From NCBI RefSeq assembly GCF_030143245.1, contig NZ_JARJNS010000002.1, positions 310,001 through 374,000 of the forward strand: a DNA stretch of 64,000 bases. Reading direction: 5' to 3'. Shown in pieces: positions 9,284 through 18,860 of the stretch; the stretch's first letter is position 1, and every line of letters begins with the position of its first letter. Under the pieces are notes generated by a model. It searched no databases. It saw only the letters and a list, made by a program, of their open reading frames with translations, and had not been told where the DNA came from. The translations under genes and the position numbers were made by a program. This DNA comes from Rhabdaerophilum sp. SD176. GTDB taxonomy: Bacteria > Pseudomonadota > Alphaproteobacteria > Rhizobiales > Beijerinckiaceae.

Positions 9284-10519
9284 TTAGCGCCAGCGGAAAT
9301 CGTCGGCGCGGCCGGTGCGGGGCTCGGGGGCGAGGCCACGGTCGAAGAGATCGCGGGTGACGGGGTCGGCAATCGCCGGCGCCTGGCTTGCCGCGAGGGC
9401 CGGCGCCGCATTCTGAACTGCGAGCTGGCGGATCTCGCCGATTTCCGGGCGCTGGCGGATCACTGCAGGCGGAGCAGCTGCCGGCGCCGGAAGCGTGATC
9501 GCGCGCTCGATCGGCGGCGGAACGATGCCGGCGGGCAACGAGGCGATGGCCTCACCGGCCGGGGCCTGTTGCGGCGGTACGGCGAGCGGGGATGCCAGCG
9601 CGGCCGAGGCAGCGTTGAGCCGGTCCTGGATGCGCAGGCGAAGCGGCTTCTCGACGAAAAACGCGAGCTTGCGCTGCCCGGCCGGTGTGAAATGGATGCC
9701 GTCAGGCCCGCGCAGGCGTACGATATCGCCAATGATATCCGGACCGGTCGCCGTGAAGCCCCCGCTGCCATCCGCGAAGCTCTCGTAGGTTTCCACGAAG
9801 GTCTCGCCGGCCTGGGTCACGCGGTCGCGGATGAGAGCGTTGAGCGTCGCCATATCCTGTGAAAGACGAGGCGAGCGCATGACGGGCAGCCCCACCCAGA
9901 CCAGCGGAACCCGGGCCTCCTGCGCCAGCCGGATGATCGTGTCGACGCGCTGGCGATAGGCATCCAGCCAGGCGTCGCCGAGGGGTTCAAGGCTGGACTC
10001 GCCGATGCGGATCGCCTGCCTGTCGTTCAGGCCGATCATCACGATCGCGGCTGCCGCATCCGGGGCGGCGGAAAACATCTCTCGAAAAGCCTTCGGCCAG
10101 TCATGGTAATCCTCACGCACGAGGCCGGACGAACTGACTGTCTTCGGAAACAACGCCAGATCCGCCTTGATCGCCGGGTCGGCATTCATGCCAGCCGCCA
10201 GCGCATCGGCCATGGAATCCCCGATGACGATAATGCGCGGCCGCGTCCCCTCCGCGGGATCGGGCAGGGCCACTGTGACCTCTGGCAGGATCAGTCCGAG
10301 CGTCGCGTCGTCGGGATAGAGATTGCGCGGCATATCGTAGCGGCGGCGGGCGCGGTAGGTCTGGCCCGGTTGGGCCGGGGCAACGCGCGGCGCCGCCTGG
10401 ATGATCCGCCAGCTCTGGACCGAGGCATCACCTTCCGCGCGCAAAGGTGGCGCCGGGGCCAGAACGAGGCAGGCCCATGCGAGCAGCAGGCGGCTGATGG
10501 CGTGCGTCATCCGGTTCAT
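9284..10519 (-). CDS. SGNH/GDSL-type hydrolase (DUF459 family), exported
   Basis: 411 residues. A signal peptide (MNRMTHAISRLLLAWACLVLAPAPPLRAEG) is followed by an SGNH hydrolase domain: block I IVIGDSMADAL with the nucleophile serine (around residue 100), VMIGLNDRQ, and block V DGIHFTPAGQ with the Asp/His pair. The last ~120 residues are Ala/Pro/Arg-rich and low-complexity. This DUF459-type pattern occurs in alphaproteobacteria and may act as an O-acyl esterase on cell-wall or surface polymers, but no substrate is established. Next to a lytic transglycosylase gene on the same strand (51 bases apart), which fits a cell-wall role. Confidence 0.8.
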   Translation of the reverse strand: MNRMTHAISRLLLAWACLVLAPAPPLRAEGDASVQSWRIIQAAPRVAPAQPGQTYRARRRYDMPRNLYPDDATLGLILPEVTVALPDPAEGTRPRIIVIGDSMADALAAGMNADPAIKADLALFPKTVSSSGLVREDYHDWPKAFREMFSAAPDAAAAIVMIGLNDRQAIRIGESSLEPLGDAWLDAYRQRVDTIIRLAQEARVPLVWVGLPVMRSPRLSQDMATLNALIRDRVTQAGETFVETYESFADGSGGFTATGPDIIGDIVRLRGPDGIHFTPAGQRKLAFFVEKPLRLRIQDRLNAASAALASPLAVPPQQAPAGEAIASLPAGIVPPPIERAITLPAPAAAPPAVIRQRPEIGEIRQLAVQNAAPALAASQAPAIADPVTRDLFDRGLAPEPRTGRADDFRWR

Positions 10520-10570
10520 GCCCGCACTCTGGCGAGGGGCGGGCGCGCTGGCAAGGGGAATGCCCGGGTC

Positions 10571-11830
10571 TCAGGGGGCCTTCTTCAGGCGGGCCAGCAA
10601 GGCGTGATCGGGATAGCCATCGGCCGGGAGGCCGAGCTTGGCCTGCGCCTTGCGCACCGAATCGCGCGAGATCTCGCCGATACGGCCATCGACCTTGCCG
10701 ACCGGCAGCCCCATGGCGACCAGCTTGCGCTGCACGTGCTTGACCTCATCCATCGTCAGGCGCTTCTCGTTGCGCGGCCAGCCGGCCTGGAAAGCCGCGC
10801 CGCCCAGCAGCCGGTCACCGAGATGGGCGACACCGAGCGCATAGGCATCCGAGGAATTGTATTTCTTGATGACCCGGTAATTCTCGGTGACCAGCAGCGC
10901 CGGGCCGCGGATTCCCGCGGGCAGGTAGAGCATGGCCTGGCCCTTGCGTGGCAGGGCGCCGCCGCCGATGCGGGTCAGCCCGGCCTCGCTCCATTTGCCG
11001 AAATCATGCATGCCCATCGCACCGGCGAGATTGAACCTCTCGGGCAGGCGCACTTCGACCCCCCAGGGGACACCGCTCTCCCAGCCGAAACTCGCCAGGT
11101 AGTTGGCCGTCGAAGCCAGCGCATCCGGGATCGTGCCCCAGATGTCCCGAGCACCGTCGCCATTGCCGTCGACGGCGTATTTCATGAAGCTGGAGGGCAT
11201 GAACTGGGTCTGCCCCATGGCGCCGGCCCAGGAGCCGCGCATGGCCGAGCGCTCGACATGGCCATCCTGCAGGATGCGCAGCGCGACCAGCAATTCATCG
11301 CGAAAGAAGTCGTCACGGTAGCGCTTGAAGGCGAGCGTCGCGAGCGAGCGGATGACATCCTTGTCGCCCGTGAAGGAGCCGAAATTGGTCTCCATGCCCC
11401 AGACGCCCAGGACGACGCGGCGGTCGACGCCGTATTTGCGCTCCAGGGCCGCGAGCGTTCCGGCATATTGCTCTGCTGCCGCCCGGCCCCGCTCCATGCG
11501 CGAGGCGGAAATCGCGGAATCGATATAGGACCAGATCGGCCGCACGAACTCGCTCTGCTTGCGGGTCAACGCGACAATCGAGCCGTCCGGGGTGACACCG
11601 CGGAAGGCCAGATCAAAGGTCTGCCGGGTGATGCCCTGCTTCTGCGCATCCGGCCAGAGCCGGTTCAGGAACGCCTGGAAGCCCGCTCTATCCGGCTGGG
11701 CTGCCGGTGCCGATGCACGCGGCTGCGTGGCCGAGCCCGGCAGGGCAGATAGCAGGGCGAGGCTGCCGGCAAGGATCAGCGACCGGAACAGGCGAGGCAT
11801 CGCAGGCAGCGTCATGTCAGGCAAGGTCAT
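10571..11830 (-). CDS. Lytic murein transglycosylase (MltB-like) with peptidoglycan-binding domain
   Basis: 419 residues. A signal peptide ([24 protein letters not shown], after ten extra residues) leads into an MltB-type SLT domain: [20 protein letters not shown] with the catalytic Glu, [17 protein letters not shown] and [14 protein letters not shown]. The last ~60 residues form a PG_binding_1 domain ([43 protein letters not shown]). The protein cleaves the MurNAc-GlcNAc bond to give anhydro-muropeptides in the periplasm. ATG 11830 has GAGG ~8 bases upstream; ATGs at 11815 and 11800 are alternatives. No lipobox Cys, so unlike E. coli MltB it is probably soluble. Confidence 0.9.
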   Translation of the reverse strand: MTLPDMTLPAMPRLFRSLILAGSLALLSALPGSATQPRASAPAAQPDRAGFQAFLNRLWPDAQKQGITRQTFDLAFRGVTPDGSIVALTRKQSEFVRPIWSYIDSAISASRMERGRAAAEQYAGTLAALERKYGVDRRVVLGVWGMETNFGSFTGDKDVIRSLATLAFKRYRDDFFRDELLVALRILQDGHVERSAMRGSWAGAMGQTQFMPSSFMKYAVDGNGDGARDIWGTIPDALASTANYLASFGWESGVPWGVEVRLPERFNLAGAMGMHDFGKWSEAGLTRIGGGALPRKGQAMLYLPAGIRGPALLVTENYRVIKKYNSSDAYALGVAHLGDRLLGGAAFQAGWPRNEKRLTMDEVKHVQRKLVAMGLPVGKVDGRIGEISRDSVRKAQAKLGLPADGYPDHALLARLKKAP

Positions 11831-11880
11831 GGGAGGCCTCGTCACAGAATCAGCAGAGTGTAGGCGTGCGGCTCGCGGGA

Positions 11881-12867
11881 TCAACCATTGCGGCCGGCCA
11901 GCTTGCGCTCCCACCGGAAGGCACTCGAGACGATTTCCTCGAGGTCATCGTGTTTCGGCGTCCAGTCGAGCGCGGCACGGATCTTTTCCGACTTGGCGAC
12001 AATGGTCGCCGGATCACCCGGGCGGCGGGGAACAAGCCGGGCCTCGAAATTGACGCCCGTCACCTTCCGAACGACATCGACCACTTCGAGCACCGAAAAG
12101 CCGCGGCCGTAACCGCAATTGAGGATCATGCTGTCGCCGCCCCGGCGGAGATGGTTCAGCGCATCGACATGCGCGGTCGCGAGATCCGTGACGTGGATAT
12201 AATCCCGGATGCAGGAGCCGTCGCGTGTGGCATAGTCGGTGCCGAAAATGTCGAGATGCGGGCGCTGGCCGAGGGCCGTCTGGACGGCAACCTTGATCAG
12301 ATGCGTAGCATTGGGGAAGCTTTGGCCCGTGCGCCCCTGCGGGTCGGCGCCGGCGACATTGAAATAGCGCAGGATGATGAACTTGAGCCCATGGGCGGCC
12401 GCAGCATCCTGCAGCATCCATTCCGTCATGAGTTTCGATCGGCCATAGGGAGAGACCGGCATGGGCGGGGTGGTCTCGTCCACCGGATCGCCCGAGACAT
12501 CGCCATAGACTGCGGCCGTCGAGGAAAAGATGAACCGTTCCACTCCGCAGCGGATGGCGGTCTCGATCAGCATACGGCTCTTTGCTGTGTTGTTGCCATA
12601 ATAGAGCATCGGATTGGCGACCGATTCCGGCACGACGATCTTGGCCGCGAAATGCGCGATCTCTGTGATGGCGAATTCCCGGATCACCGATTCCAGGAAC
12701 GCGGCATCGCCGATATCGCCCCCCCGGAGGACGATTCCCGGCGGCAGGGCCCAGGGATGACCGGTCGAGAGATTGTCGACAACAACGACGGTCTCGCCGC
12801 GGTCGACCAGTGCCAGAACCATGTGGGAGCCGATATAGCCCGCACCACCCGTGACCAGAATCGCCAT
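11881..12867 (-). CDS. galE: UDP-glucose 4-epimerase
   Basis: 328 residues, an extended SDR. The NAD motif GGAGYIG is at residues 7-13, the catalytic Tyr-Lys pair at Y141/K145 (SPYGRSK), and the SSTAAVYG motif at 115-122. C-terminal features such as [19 protein letters not shown] and [15 protein letters not shown] are typical of GalE. It interconverts UDP-glucose and UDP-galactose for surface polysaccharides. Divergent from galU across ~130 bases, which links UDP-glucose synthesis and epimerisation. Length is normal for the family. Confidence 0.95.
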   Translation of the reverse strand: MAILVTGGAGYIGSHMVLALVDRGETVVVVDNLSTGHPWALPPGIVLRGGDIGDAAFLESVIREFAITEIAHFAAKIVVPESVANPMLYYGNNTAKSRMLIETAIRCGVERFIFSSTAAVYGDVSGDPVDETTPPMPVSPYGRSKLMTEWMLQDAAAAHGLKFIILRYFNVAGADPQGRTGQSFPNATHLIKVAVQTALGQRPHLDIFGTDYATRDGSCIRDYIHVTDLATAHVDALNHLRRGGDSMILNCGYGRGFSVLEVVDVVRKVTGVNFEARLVPRRPGDPATIVAKSEKIRAALDWTPKHDDLEEIVSSAFRWERKLAGRNG

Positions 12868-12996
12868 GCCAAGTCCTTTGCAGCATTAAGAATAACGAGC
12901 GTAGCGCCTTGTTGTTCAAGGAGCGTTAAGGCAGTAATCCCTAGCACCCGTATGTGTCGACCTGACCTCCGGGTCGTGATCATGAGGCAAGATCCG

Positions 12997-13872
12997 ATGT
13001 CCCACCGTATCCGAAAGGCCGTGTTTCCGGTGGCCGGCCTTGGTACCCGATTTCTGCCGGCGACGAAGGCAATCCCGAAGGAGATGCTGACGGTTGTCGA
13101 CCGTCCGGTGATCCAGCATGTCGTCGACGAGGCCAGGGCGGCGGGGATCGAGCATTTCGTCTTCGTGACCGGCCGGAACAAGCAGGTGATCGAGGATCAT
13201 TTCGACCGCCAGTACGAGCTGGAGGCCACCTTGCGCCAGCGGGGGAAAACGGCGGAACTCGCGAAGCTCGAGCAGGATACGCCGAAGGCAGGCGCCACCA
13301 GTTTTACCCGCCAGCAGGAGCCGCTCGGCCTCGGCCATGCGGTCTGGTGTGCGCGAGATGTGATCGGCAACGAACCGTTCGCCTTGCTCTTGCCGGACAT
13401 GTTGCATCTCGGCCCGAAGCCCTGCCTCGCCGAAATGATCGAGGCCCATGACCGGCAGGGTGGAAACCTGATCGGCGTCTATCCCGTGGCCGATGACGAG
13501 ACGCATCAATATGGCATCGTCAATGTCGGTGGTTCGCGCGAGAAGGTCGCGCGGATCGAGGCGATGGTCGAGAAGCCGCCGCGTGGCACAGCGCCGTCCA
13601 ATCTCGCGATTTCGGGCCGCTACATCCTGCAACCGGAAATCTTCGACCTGCTCGAGAAGCAGGAACGGGGCGCGGGCGGCGAGATCCAGCTCACCGATTC
13701 CATGCTCAAGCTGGCCCAGAGCCAGGTCTTCCACGCCGTCCGGTTTGACGGGCAGGTCTATGATACCGGCTCGAAGCTGGGCTTCCTGGCGGCAAATGTG
13801 GCCTACGCCATGGCCCGTGAGGATATCGCCCCGGAATTCCGCAAGCAGGCCGCCGCAATCCTCGGCCTCTGA
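12997..13872 (+). CDS. galU: UTP-glucose-1-phosphate uridylyltransferase
   Basis: 291 residues. The nucleotide-binding signature [17 protein letters not shown] is at residues ~13-29; [36 protein letters not shown] and LLPDMLHL complete the GalU pattern. It makes UDP-glucose from UTP and glucose-1-phosphate. ATG 12997 has GAGG about 8 bases upstream; the open frame continues far upstream but that part only mirrors galE. Convergent with the outer-membrane barrel gene, 14 bases apart. Confidence 0.95.
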   Translation: MSHRIRKAVFPVAGLGTRFLPATKAIPKEMLTVVDRPVIQHVVDEARAAGIEHFVFVTGRNKQVIEDHFDRQYELEATLRQRGKTAELAKLEQDTPKAGATSFTRQQEPLGLGHAVWCARDVIGNEPFALLLPDMLHLGPKPCLAEMIEAHDRQGGNLIGVYPVADDETHQYGIVNVGGSREKVARIEAMVEKPPRGTAPSNLAISGRYILQPEIFDLLEKQERGAGGEIQLTDSMLKLAQSQVFHAVRFDGQVYDTGSKLGFLAANVAYAMAREDIAPEFRKQAAAILGL

Positions 13873-13886
13873 GGGCGCGCGGGGCC

Positions 13887-15623
13887 TTACCGCGTCAGGC
13901 GCATGCCCAGCAGGAAGGTGTGCGCCTGATAGTTTTCGCCCGGCGTGTTGACGTTCAGCCGCTCGAAGGCATACGAGCCGCGCAAGGCCACGAGCCGGTT
14001 GAACCGGTATTCGAGGCGCATCCCGGCATTGAGCCCCGTCTCGACACGGTTGACGCCCTCGTAGTCGGTGCGTGACAGGCCCAAAGTGGCTGTCGCCGTG
14101 AAGTTCCTCAGGAAGGCATGGGTCAGCGTCATGGTGCCGCGATAGGCGATACCGCCGGCCGAATTGGCCAGCGTGGTCTCGACGACCTCGCTCTGTGCGC
14201 GGAGATTGAGCGTCGTCAGCGGCGAGGCCGACCATGTCAGCGCGGCATCGACGACCGGCGCCCGAAGATAGGCGAGGCGCGCATCCTCGTAATGGCGGAA
14301 CGTATAGCCGGCCCCGGCCTCGCCGGTGAGGTTCCGGGCCAGTTCGAAGGTCGAGCCGGCCCGCAGCGTCAACCCGCGCGAATCCCGGCGGAACCCGCCG
14401 GCATCGACGGCAAGGTCATGCACGCGGCTGTCGAGACCGAGTTCGGCGAAGGGCGTGATCCCGGGCGTGACCTCATAGCCGGCCCGGAGCCGAAGGCCAT
14501 AGGTCACGAGGTTGCGGCTTTCCTGCGAGACGGTAACCCCGCCGGATTCGACATCGGAATAAAGGGCCCGGTCCAATGTGCCGCGCAGGCCGATGCTGAG
14601 CCGGCCGAAACGCTGCGTTGCACCGAGCGCGGTGCCGAAATTGTAATAGGGAACCCGCGTCGATGTGCCGGCCGGCAGGTTCACATTGGTCGGGTTTTCG
14701 GTATCGACCCGCGCAGACAGGGCGCCCTCGAGCGCGAGGTCGCGGGTGGCGTCCAGGCGCAATGCCGCGCGGACATCGCCTTCGGGACGATTGGCATTGT
14801 CGATCGCGGTGTAGCCCGTGTAGGCCCCGCGCAGGGTGAGGTCGAGCTGGTGGCGCGTCCAGTCCGATGTGGCGGCCAGCTCTCCTTCGGCGCGATAAAG
14901 CGGCGAGCCGCGCGCGCTGGTGGCGGACCGGGCGGCATTGGTGTCGTAGCCGCCGGAAATCTCGATTGCTGGCCGCAGGATGAAGCCTCCGGCCCGGATC
15001 CCGAGCGGGGCATACGGGTCATCCTCGCGCGGGGCGCGGCGCGGAGCCGGCGTTGCCGGGGCGGGGAGGCCGGGTGCAACCGTGTAGGGCACGCCGGGGC
15101 GGCCAAGGGGCGGTGCGGCGGCCGCCGGGTCGGGCAAGGTGCCGAGGCGGGTGGCTGTGAGGTCCCGCGGGGAGCGGGGTGCCGCGTTGCCCGAAATGCC
15201 CGGGTTGCTGCCGCTGGGCGAGGCGCCGGCAAACCCGCCGGAGCGGGTCTGGCCGGAACCGAGCTGGCGTTTCGCGGCAGGATTGGGATTGCGCCTGAGC
15301 CCGAAGCGCGCGCTGGCTGCCGGGCCGACCAGATCCGGTTCCGGGCCGCGCAGGCCGGCCGGGTTCGGCGCGGGCGGTGCGGCAGCCGGCCGGGCGGGGC
15401 GGAATTCGCCGTCAAGGGCGCCGGGCGTTCCGGGCGTCTGGTTGCCGAGGATCTGCGCCGTTGCCGGATCGGGCAGTGCGCCCAGCAAGGCAAGCCCGGT
15501 CAACACCGCGGGGAGGGTGCGGGCTATCCAGAACGATCCGAAGCGCGTATCAGAGCGGCGCGGCAAGAGGCAGTTTCCCCGGTAGCTGGCCGGGGGCGGC
15601 CAGCGAAGACAGGGTCCGGACAT
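13887..15623 (-). CDS. Outer-membrane beta-barrel protein
   Basis: 578 residues. The N-terminus has ~31 residues before a signal-peptide-like core (IARTLPAVLTGLALLGALPDPATAQ). Residues ~60-190 are Pro/Ala/Gly/Arg-rich and disordered, ending in ...APRRAPREDDPYAPLGIRAGGFILRPAIEISGGYDTNA. From there to the end, alternating-residue beta strands (for example LTLRAGSTFELARNLTGEAGAGYTFRHYED) form a barrel ending in HTFLLGMRLTR. This resembles the outer-membrane beta-barrel (BBP2) proteins of alphaproteobacteria whose role is unknown. ATG 15623 follows AAGGG by ~9 bases; a later TTG start would give a shorter, more usual signal peptide. It is divergent from kpsF and convergent with galU, so surface polysaccharide export is possible but unproven. 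Confidence 0.75.
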   Translation of the reverse strand: MSGPCLRWPPPASYRGNCLLPRRSDTRFGSFWIARTLPAVLTGLALLGALPDPATAQILGNQTPGTPGALDGEFRPARPAAAPPAPNPAGLRGPEPDLVGPAASARFGLRRNPNPAAKRQLGSGQTRSGGFAGASPSGSNPGISGNAAPRSPRDLTATRLGTLPDPAAAAPPLGRPGVPYTVAPGLPAPATPAPRRAPREDDPYAPLGIRAGGFILRPAIEISGGYDTNAARSATSARGSPLYRAEGELAATSDWTRHQLDLTLRGAYTGYTAIDNANRPEGDVRAALRLDATRDLALEGALSARVDTENPTNVNLPAGTSTRVPYYNFGTALGATQRFGRLSIGLRGTLDRALYSDVESGGVTVSQESRNLVTYGLRLRAGYEVTPGITPFAELGLDSRVHDLAVDAGGFRRDSRGLTLRAGSTFELARNLTGEAGAGYTFRHYEDARLAYLRAPVVDAALTWSASPLTTLNLRAQSEVVETTLANSAGGIAYRGTMTLTHAFLRNFTATATLGLSRTDYEGVNRVETGLNAGMRLEYRFNRLVALRGSYAFERLNVNTPGENYQAHTFLLGMRLTR

Positions 15624-15726
15624 CGGTCCAACCCTTGATAGGAAGTAAACAGAGAGGGTTAACGCTTGGTTTCCGTCTGGGCACTTTCTGCCTCGTCCGG
15701 ACTCAGGCCTGACGGGGAGCATAACC

Positions 15727-16707
15727 ATGACCCATCCGCTTGATGGCGCGCGCGCCAGCGCCTTGCGGACCATCCGGACCGAGATTGCCGGGCTGGACGC
15801 GCTGCGCGCCTCGATCGAGAACGGGATGGGCGAGGCCTTTTCCGAGGCGGTCCGGTTGATCTCCTCGGCAACCGGCCGCGTGATCGTGACCGGCATGGGG
15901 AAATCCGGGCATGTCGGCCGCAAGATCGCGGCGACTTTCGCCTCGACCGGTACCGCCGCGCATTTCGTCCATCCCGGCGAGGCAAGTCATGGCGATCTCG
16001 GGATGATCCGCAACGAGGATGTCATCCTTGCCTTGTCCTGGTCCGGCGAGACGGCGGAACTCTCCGATATCATCGCCTATTCCCGGCGCTACGGCGTCGG
16101 CCTTGTGGCACTGACGTCGAACCCTGAATCCACCCTCGCCGTCGAGGCGGATATCGCGCTCGTCCTGCCGAAGGTGGAGGAAGCCTGCCCGAACGGCCTC
16201 GCGCCCACGACCTCCACCACCATGCAGATCACTCTCGGCGATGCGCTTGCCGTGGCGCTTCTGGAAGCACGCGGCTTCACGCCGGAGGATTTCCGCACCT
16301 TCCATCCCGGCGGCAAGCTCGGGGCGAAGCTGGCCTATGTCCGGGACATCATGCACAGGGGCGAGGCGGTGCCGCGGATTGCCGAAACCGTGCGGATGGG
16401 CGAGGCCATTGTCGAGATGAGCTCGCGCGGGTTCGGTTGCGTGGCGGTGGTTGACGGCGAAGGCCGGATGACCGGGGTGATCTCCGACGGGGACCTGCGC
16501 CGTCATATGCGGCCGGATCTCACGACGGTGCCTGTGACAGAGGTGATGACGCGCAACCCGCGTGTCGTGCGCGAGCAGATGCTGGCTGTCGAGGCGCTCG
16601 ACCAGCTCAACAAGAGCAAGATCACTGCGCTCTTCGTGGTTGATGCCGGCCAGAAACCGGTCGGCATCGTGCATGTGCATGACCTGCTGCGGATCGGCGT
16701 CGCCTGA
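15727..16707 (+). CDS. kpsF: Arabinose-5-phosphate isomerase KpsF/GutQ (KdsD type)
   Basis: 326 residues. The SIS sugar-isomerase domain has GMGKSGHVGRKIA (56-69), HPGEASHGDLGM (82-93) and SWSGET (104-109). Two CBS domains follow (from ~205: VRDIMHRGEAVPRI, and ~268: VTEVMTRNPRVV). The enzyme converts ribulose-5-phosphate to arabinose-5-phosphate, the first step towards Kdo for lipopolysaccharide. Its position beside envelope genes fits. Length and domain order are as expected. Confidence 0.93.
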   Translation: MTHPLDGARASALRTIRTEIAGLDALRASIENGMGEAFSEAVRLISSATGRVIVTGMGKSGHVGRKIAATFASTGTAAHFVHPGEASHGDLGMIRNEDVILALSWSGETAELSDIIAYSRRYGVGLVALTSNPESTLAVEADIALVLPKVEEACPNGLAPTTSTTMQITLGDALAVALLEARGFTPEDFRTFHPGGKLGAKLAYVRDIMHRGEAVPRIAETVRMGEAIVEMSSRGFGCVAVVDGEGRMTGVISDGDLRRHMRPDLTTVPVTEVMTRNPRVVREQMLAVEALDQLNKSKITALFVVDAGQKPVGIVHVHDLLRIGVA

Positions 16708-16716
16708 AGGCGATGC

Positions 16717-17184
16717 TCAGGTGGCTTCAGGCGTGGGCCCGTCCTTCGGCACCACAACAAGGGTTGCCCCGTCCAGCGCCTTCACTTCCACCAGCGTCCC
16801 GGCCGGCAGGTCCGGCCCCGAGACGCGCCAGATCGAATCGCCGAAGCGGACCTGGCCGATACCGTTCTCGATGGCGCTGACAAGGGAAAGCTCGCGCCCG
16901 ACCATGCCGGCTGCGGGGTCGTCCAGCCCCGCATTGGCGGTGTTGCGCCGGCGGGAGCCATAGACCTTCACGCCGACCATTGCCGCTGCAAGCGCGAGGA
17001 TGCCGAACAGCACCATCTCCATGCCCGGGCCGAGCGAAGCCAGCATGGAAACCAGCGCCATGGCGAGGGCTGCCAGCCCGACCCAGAGCAGGTAGGAGCC
17101 CGGGGCCACAAGCATCTCCACCGCGATGAGGATCATGCCGAGCCCGAGCCAGCCCGCGATCGCGGGGATACCGAGATAGAGCAT
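16717..17184 (-). CDS. NfeD-family membrane protein
   Basis: 155 residues. Three or four hydrophobic segments (residues 1-90, e.g. MLYLGIPAIAGWLGLGMILIAVEMLVAPG and VLFGILALAAAMVGVKV) precede a small OB-fold domain with MVGRELSLVSAIENGIGQVRFGDSIWRVSGPDLPAGTLVEV. This is the short NfeD/YbbK form without the ClpP-like protease domain. It follows the SPFH gene by 6 bases on the same strand; NfeD-SPFH pairs are a known operon type thought to act in membrane micro-domains. Confidence 0.88.
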   Translation of the reverse strand: MLYLGIPAIAGWLGLGMILIAVEMLVAPGSYLLWVGLAALAMALVSMLASLGPGMEMVLFGILALAAAMVGVKVYGSRRRNTANAGLDDPAAGMVGRELSLVSAIENGIGQVRFGDSIWRVSGPDLPAGTLVEVKALDGATLVVVPKDGPTPEAT

Positions 17185-17190
17185 CGCGGC

Positions 17191-18174
17191 TTACTCCTTG
17201 CTACCCTTGTCCGACCAGGGCCGCCGCTGCGATTCGCCGCCGGCGGAGCCGCCGCCATTGCCGAGGGCGGATTTCGCCAGTTCCGCGATGCCGCCCAACG
17301 TGCCGACCAACCCGCCCATCTCGGCAGGAATGATCACGACCTTCTGGTTCGGCGCAGTGGCCAGTTTTGCGAAGGCCGCGACATATTTCTCGGCGATCAG
17401 GTAATTCACGCCGGCCGTGTCGCCCTTGGCGATGGCCTCGGAGACGGCGCGGGTCGCATTGGCTTCCGCCTCGGCCTGACGTTCGCGCGCTTCTGCGTCG
17501 CGGAAAGCGGCTTCCTTGCGGCCCTCCGCCGCGAGGATCTGGGCCTGCTTCTCGCCCTCGGCCTTGAGGATGGCCGATTGACGGGCGCCCTCGGCCTCGA
17601 GGATGGCCGCCCGCCGCTCGCGTTCGGCCTTCATCTGCCGGCCCATGGCGCCGACCAGATCGGCCGGCGGGACAATGTCCTTGATCTCGATGCGGGTGAC
17701 CTTGACGCCCCAGGGCGAGGCCGCGGCATCGACCACGGAGAGCAGGCGGACATTGATCTCATCGCGATGCGAGAGAAGCGAATCGAGGTCCATCGCGCCC
17801 ATCACGGTGCGGATATTGGTCATCGTGAGGTTGAGGAGCGCATAATCGAGCTGTGCGACCTGGTAGGTGGCCCGCGCGGCATCCACGACCTGGTAGAAGA
17901 GCACGCCATCGGCGCGCACGGTCGCGTTGTCCTTGGTGATGACTTCCTGCGTCGGCACGTCGAGCACCTGCTCCATCATGACGACCTTGGCGCCGACGGT
18001 CTCGATATAGGGAATGACGAGGCCGAGCCCGGGGGTAAGCGTCCGGCTGTAGCGGCCGAACCGCTCGACCGTGTAATGCCGCCCCTGCGGCACCTGACGA
18101 ACCATCGCGGCCAGCGTGATGATCGCGAAAACGAGGAAGATCAGGGCCACAATCTGCCCGGTATCGAAAATCAT
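17191..18174 (-). CDS. SPFH/Band 7 (stomatin/paraslipin-like, QmcA type) protein
   Basis: 327 residues. An N-terminal membrane anchor (IVALIFLVFAIITLAAMV) is followed by the SPFH domain (RQVPQGRHYTVERFGRYSRTLTPGLGLVIPYIE) and a long charged Ala/Glu-rich helix (residues ~180-250, repeated AEGARQS/AEGEKQA/AEGRKEA units), typical of oligomerising stomatin-like proteins. The tail is Gly/Ser-rich. Likely a membrane scaffold protein working with the downstream NfeD protein. The gene order SPFH then NfeD is conserved widely. Confidence 0.92.
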   Translation of the reverse strand: MIFDTGQIVALIFLVFAIITLAAMVRQVPQGRHYTVERFGRYSRTLTPGLGLVIPYIETVGAKVVMMEQVLDVPTQEVITKDNATVRADGVLFYQVVDAARATYQVAQLDYALLNLTMTNIRTVMGAMDLDSLLSHRDEINVRLLSVVDAAASPWGVKVTRIEIKDIVPPADLVGAMGRQMKAERERRAAILEAEGARQSAILKAEGEKQAQILAAEGRKEAAFRDAEARERQAEAEANATRAVSEAIAKGDTAGVNYLIAEKYVAAFAKLATAPNQKVVIIPAEMGGLVGTLGGIAELAKSALGNGGGSAGGESQRRPWSDKGSKE

Positions 18175-18276
18175 GACGGAACCTCTCCTTGCTGGCCCAG
18201 AGCTTCAGCGTGCCCCTGATCGCCTTTTGTCGAACATCACACAAGTGCGCCGGCACACGCTGCGGGTTTCCTCACA

Positions 18277-18756
18277 TTACGATGACGGCTTCACGATGAC
18301 GCCCTGCTTGAGGCTGTCGCCGAGGCGCCGCATCAGCGTGCCGACAAGATTGCACTCTTCATCGGTGAGGACCTGCATCATCTCGTCGAGCAGCGTTGTT
18401 TCCTCGGCAAGGGCCTGCCGCGCCAATGCCTCGCCCTCGGCGGTGAGATAGAGTCGGCGGACGCGGCGATCCTCTGCATCCGCATCCCGGCGGACCCAGC
18501 CGCTCGCCTCGAGATCCGGCAGGGCCATGGAAAGGTTCGAGCGGCCGACAAAGAGCTTCTCGGCCAGCCGCTGTTGCGTCATGCCCGGCTCGTAGAGCAG
18601 GTTCGCCATGATATCGAACTGCGCCATGCGCAAGCCGAGCGGCTGCAGGGCCTGTGCCATGCGTTGCGCCCAGAGGGAATGCACCCGGGCGACGGCGAGC
18701 CAGTTCCTGAAGCGCGGGCGGTCCCAGGGGAGATCGGATTTCGGCGGTTCTGTCAT
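18277..18756 (-). CDS. MarR-family transcriptional regulator
   Basis: 159 residues. Central winged helix (AQFDIMANLLYEPGMTQQRLAEKLFVGRSNLSMALPDLEASGWVRRDADAEDRRVRRLYLTAEG) with the DRR wing motif of MarR proteins. Flanking helices would form the dimer. I used ATG 18756; an in-frame GTG at 18786 would add ten residues. Divergent from an alpha/beta hydrolase gene, with a cluster of four TGTTCA-type half-sites between them (18804-18840). A repressor of the hydrolase promoter and its own gene is the simplest reading; the ligand is unknown. Confidence 0.88.
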   Translation of the reverse strand: MTEPPKSDLPWDRPRFRNWLAVARVHSLWAQRMAQALQPLGLRMAQFDIMANLLYEPGMTQQRLAEKLFVGRSNLSMALPDLEASGWVRRDADAEDRRVRRLYLTAEGEALARQALAEETTLLDEMMQVLTDEECNLVGTLMRRLGDSLKQGVIVKPSS

Positions 18757-18797
18757 GGCAGATTCGGAAAACGGTTCGGCAGGCACGGAAAGGTGGC

Positions 18798-18840
18798 TTG
18801 ACTTTGTTCAGGGTTGAACAATAATGTTCAACATTGAACA
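18798..18840. promoter_or_regulatory. Divergent promoter with four-half-site MarR operator
   Basis: TTGTTCA (18804-18810), TTGAACA (18814-18820), TGTTCAA (18825-18831) and TTGAACA (18834-18840) alternate in orientation, giving three overlapping perfect dyads. A rightward promoter fits within them: -35 TTGACT (18798-18803) and -10 AATAAT (18820-18825), spacer 16. Binding here would block transcription of the hydrolase gene and probably the regulator gene. Regulator identity is inferred from position. Confidence 0.65.
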
Positions 18841-18860
18841 AACAAGCTGAGGCCGTCACC

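Noticed and set aside
11707-12996. Long upstream extension of galU (+)
   Set aside because: It is the opposite strand of galE and lacks a ribosome-binding site; the GalU motif begins at 12997.
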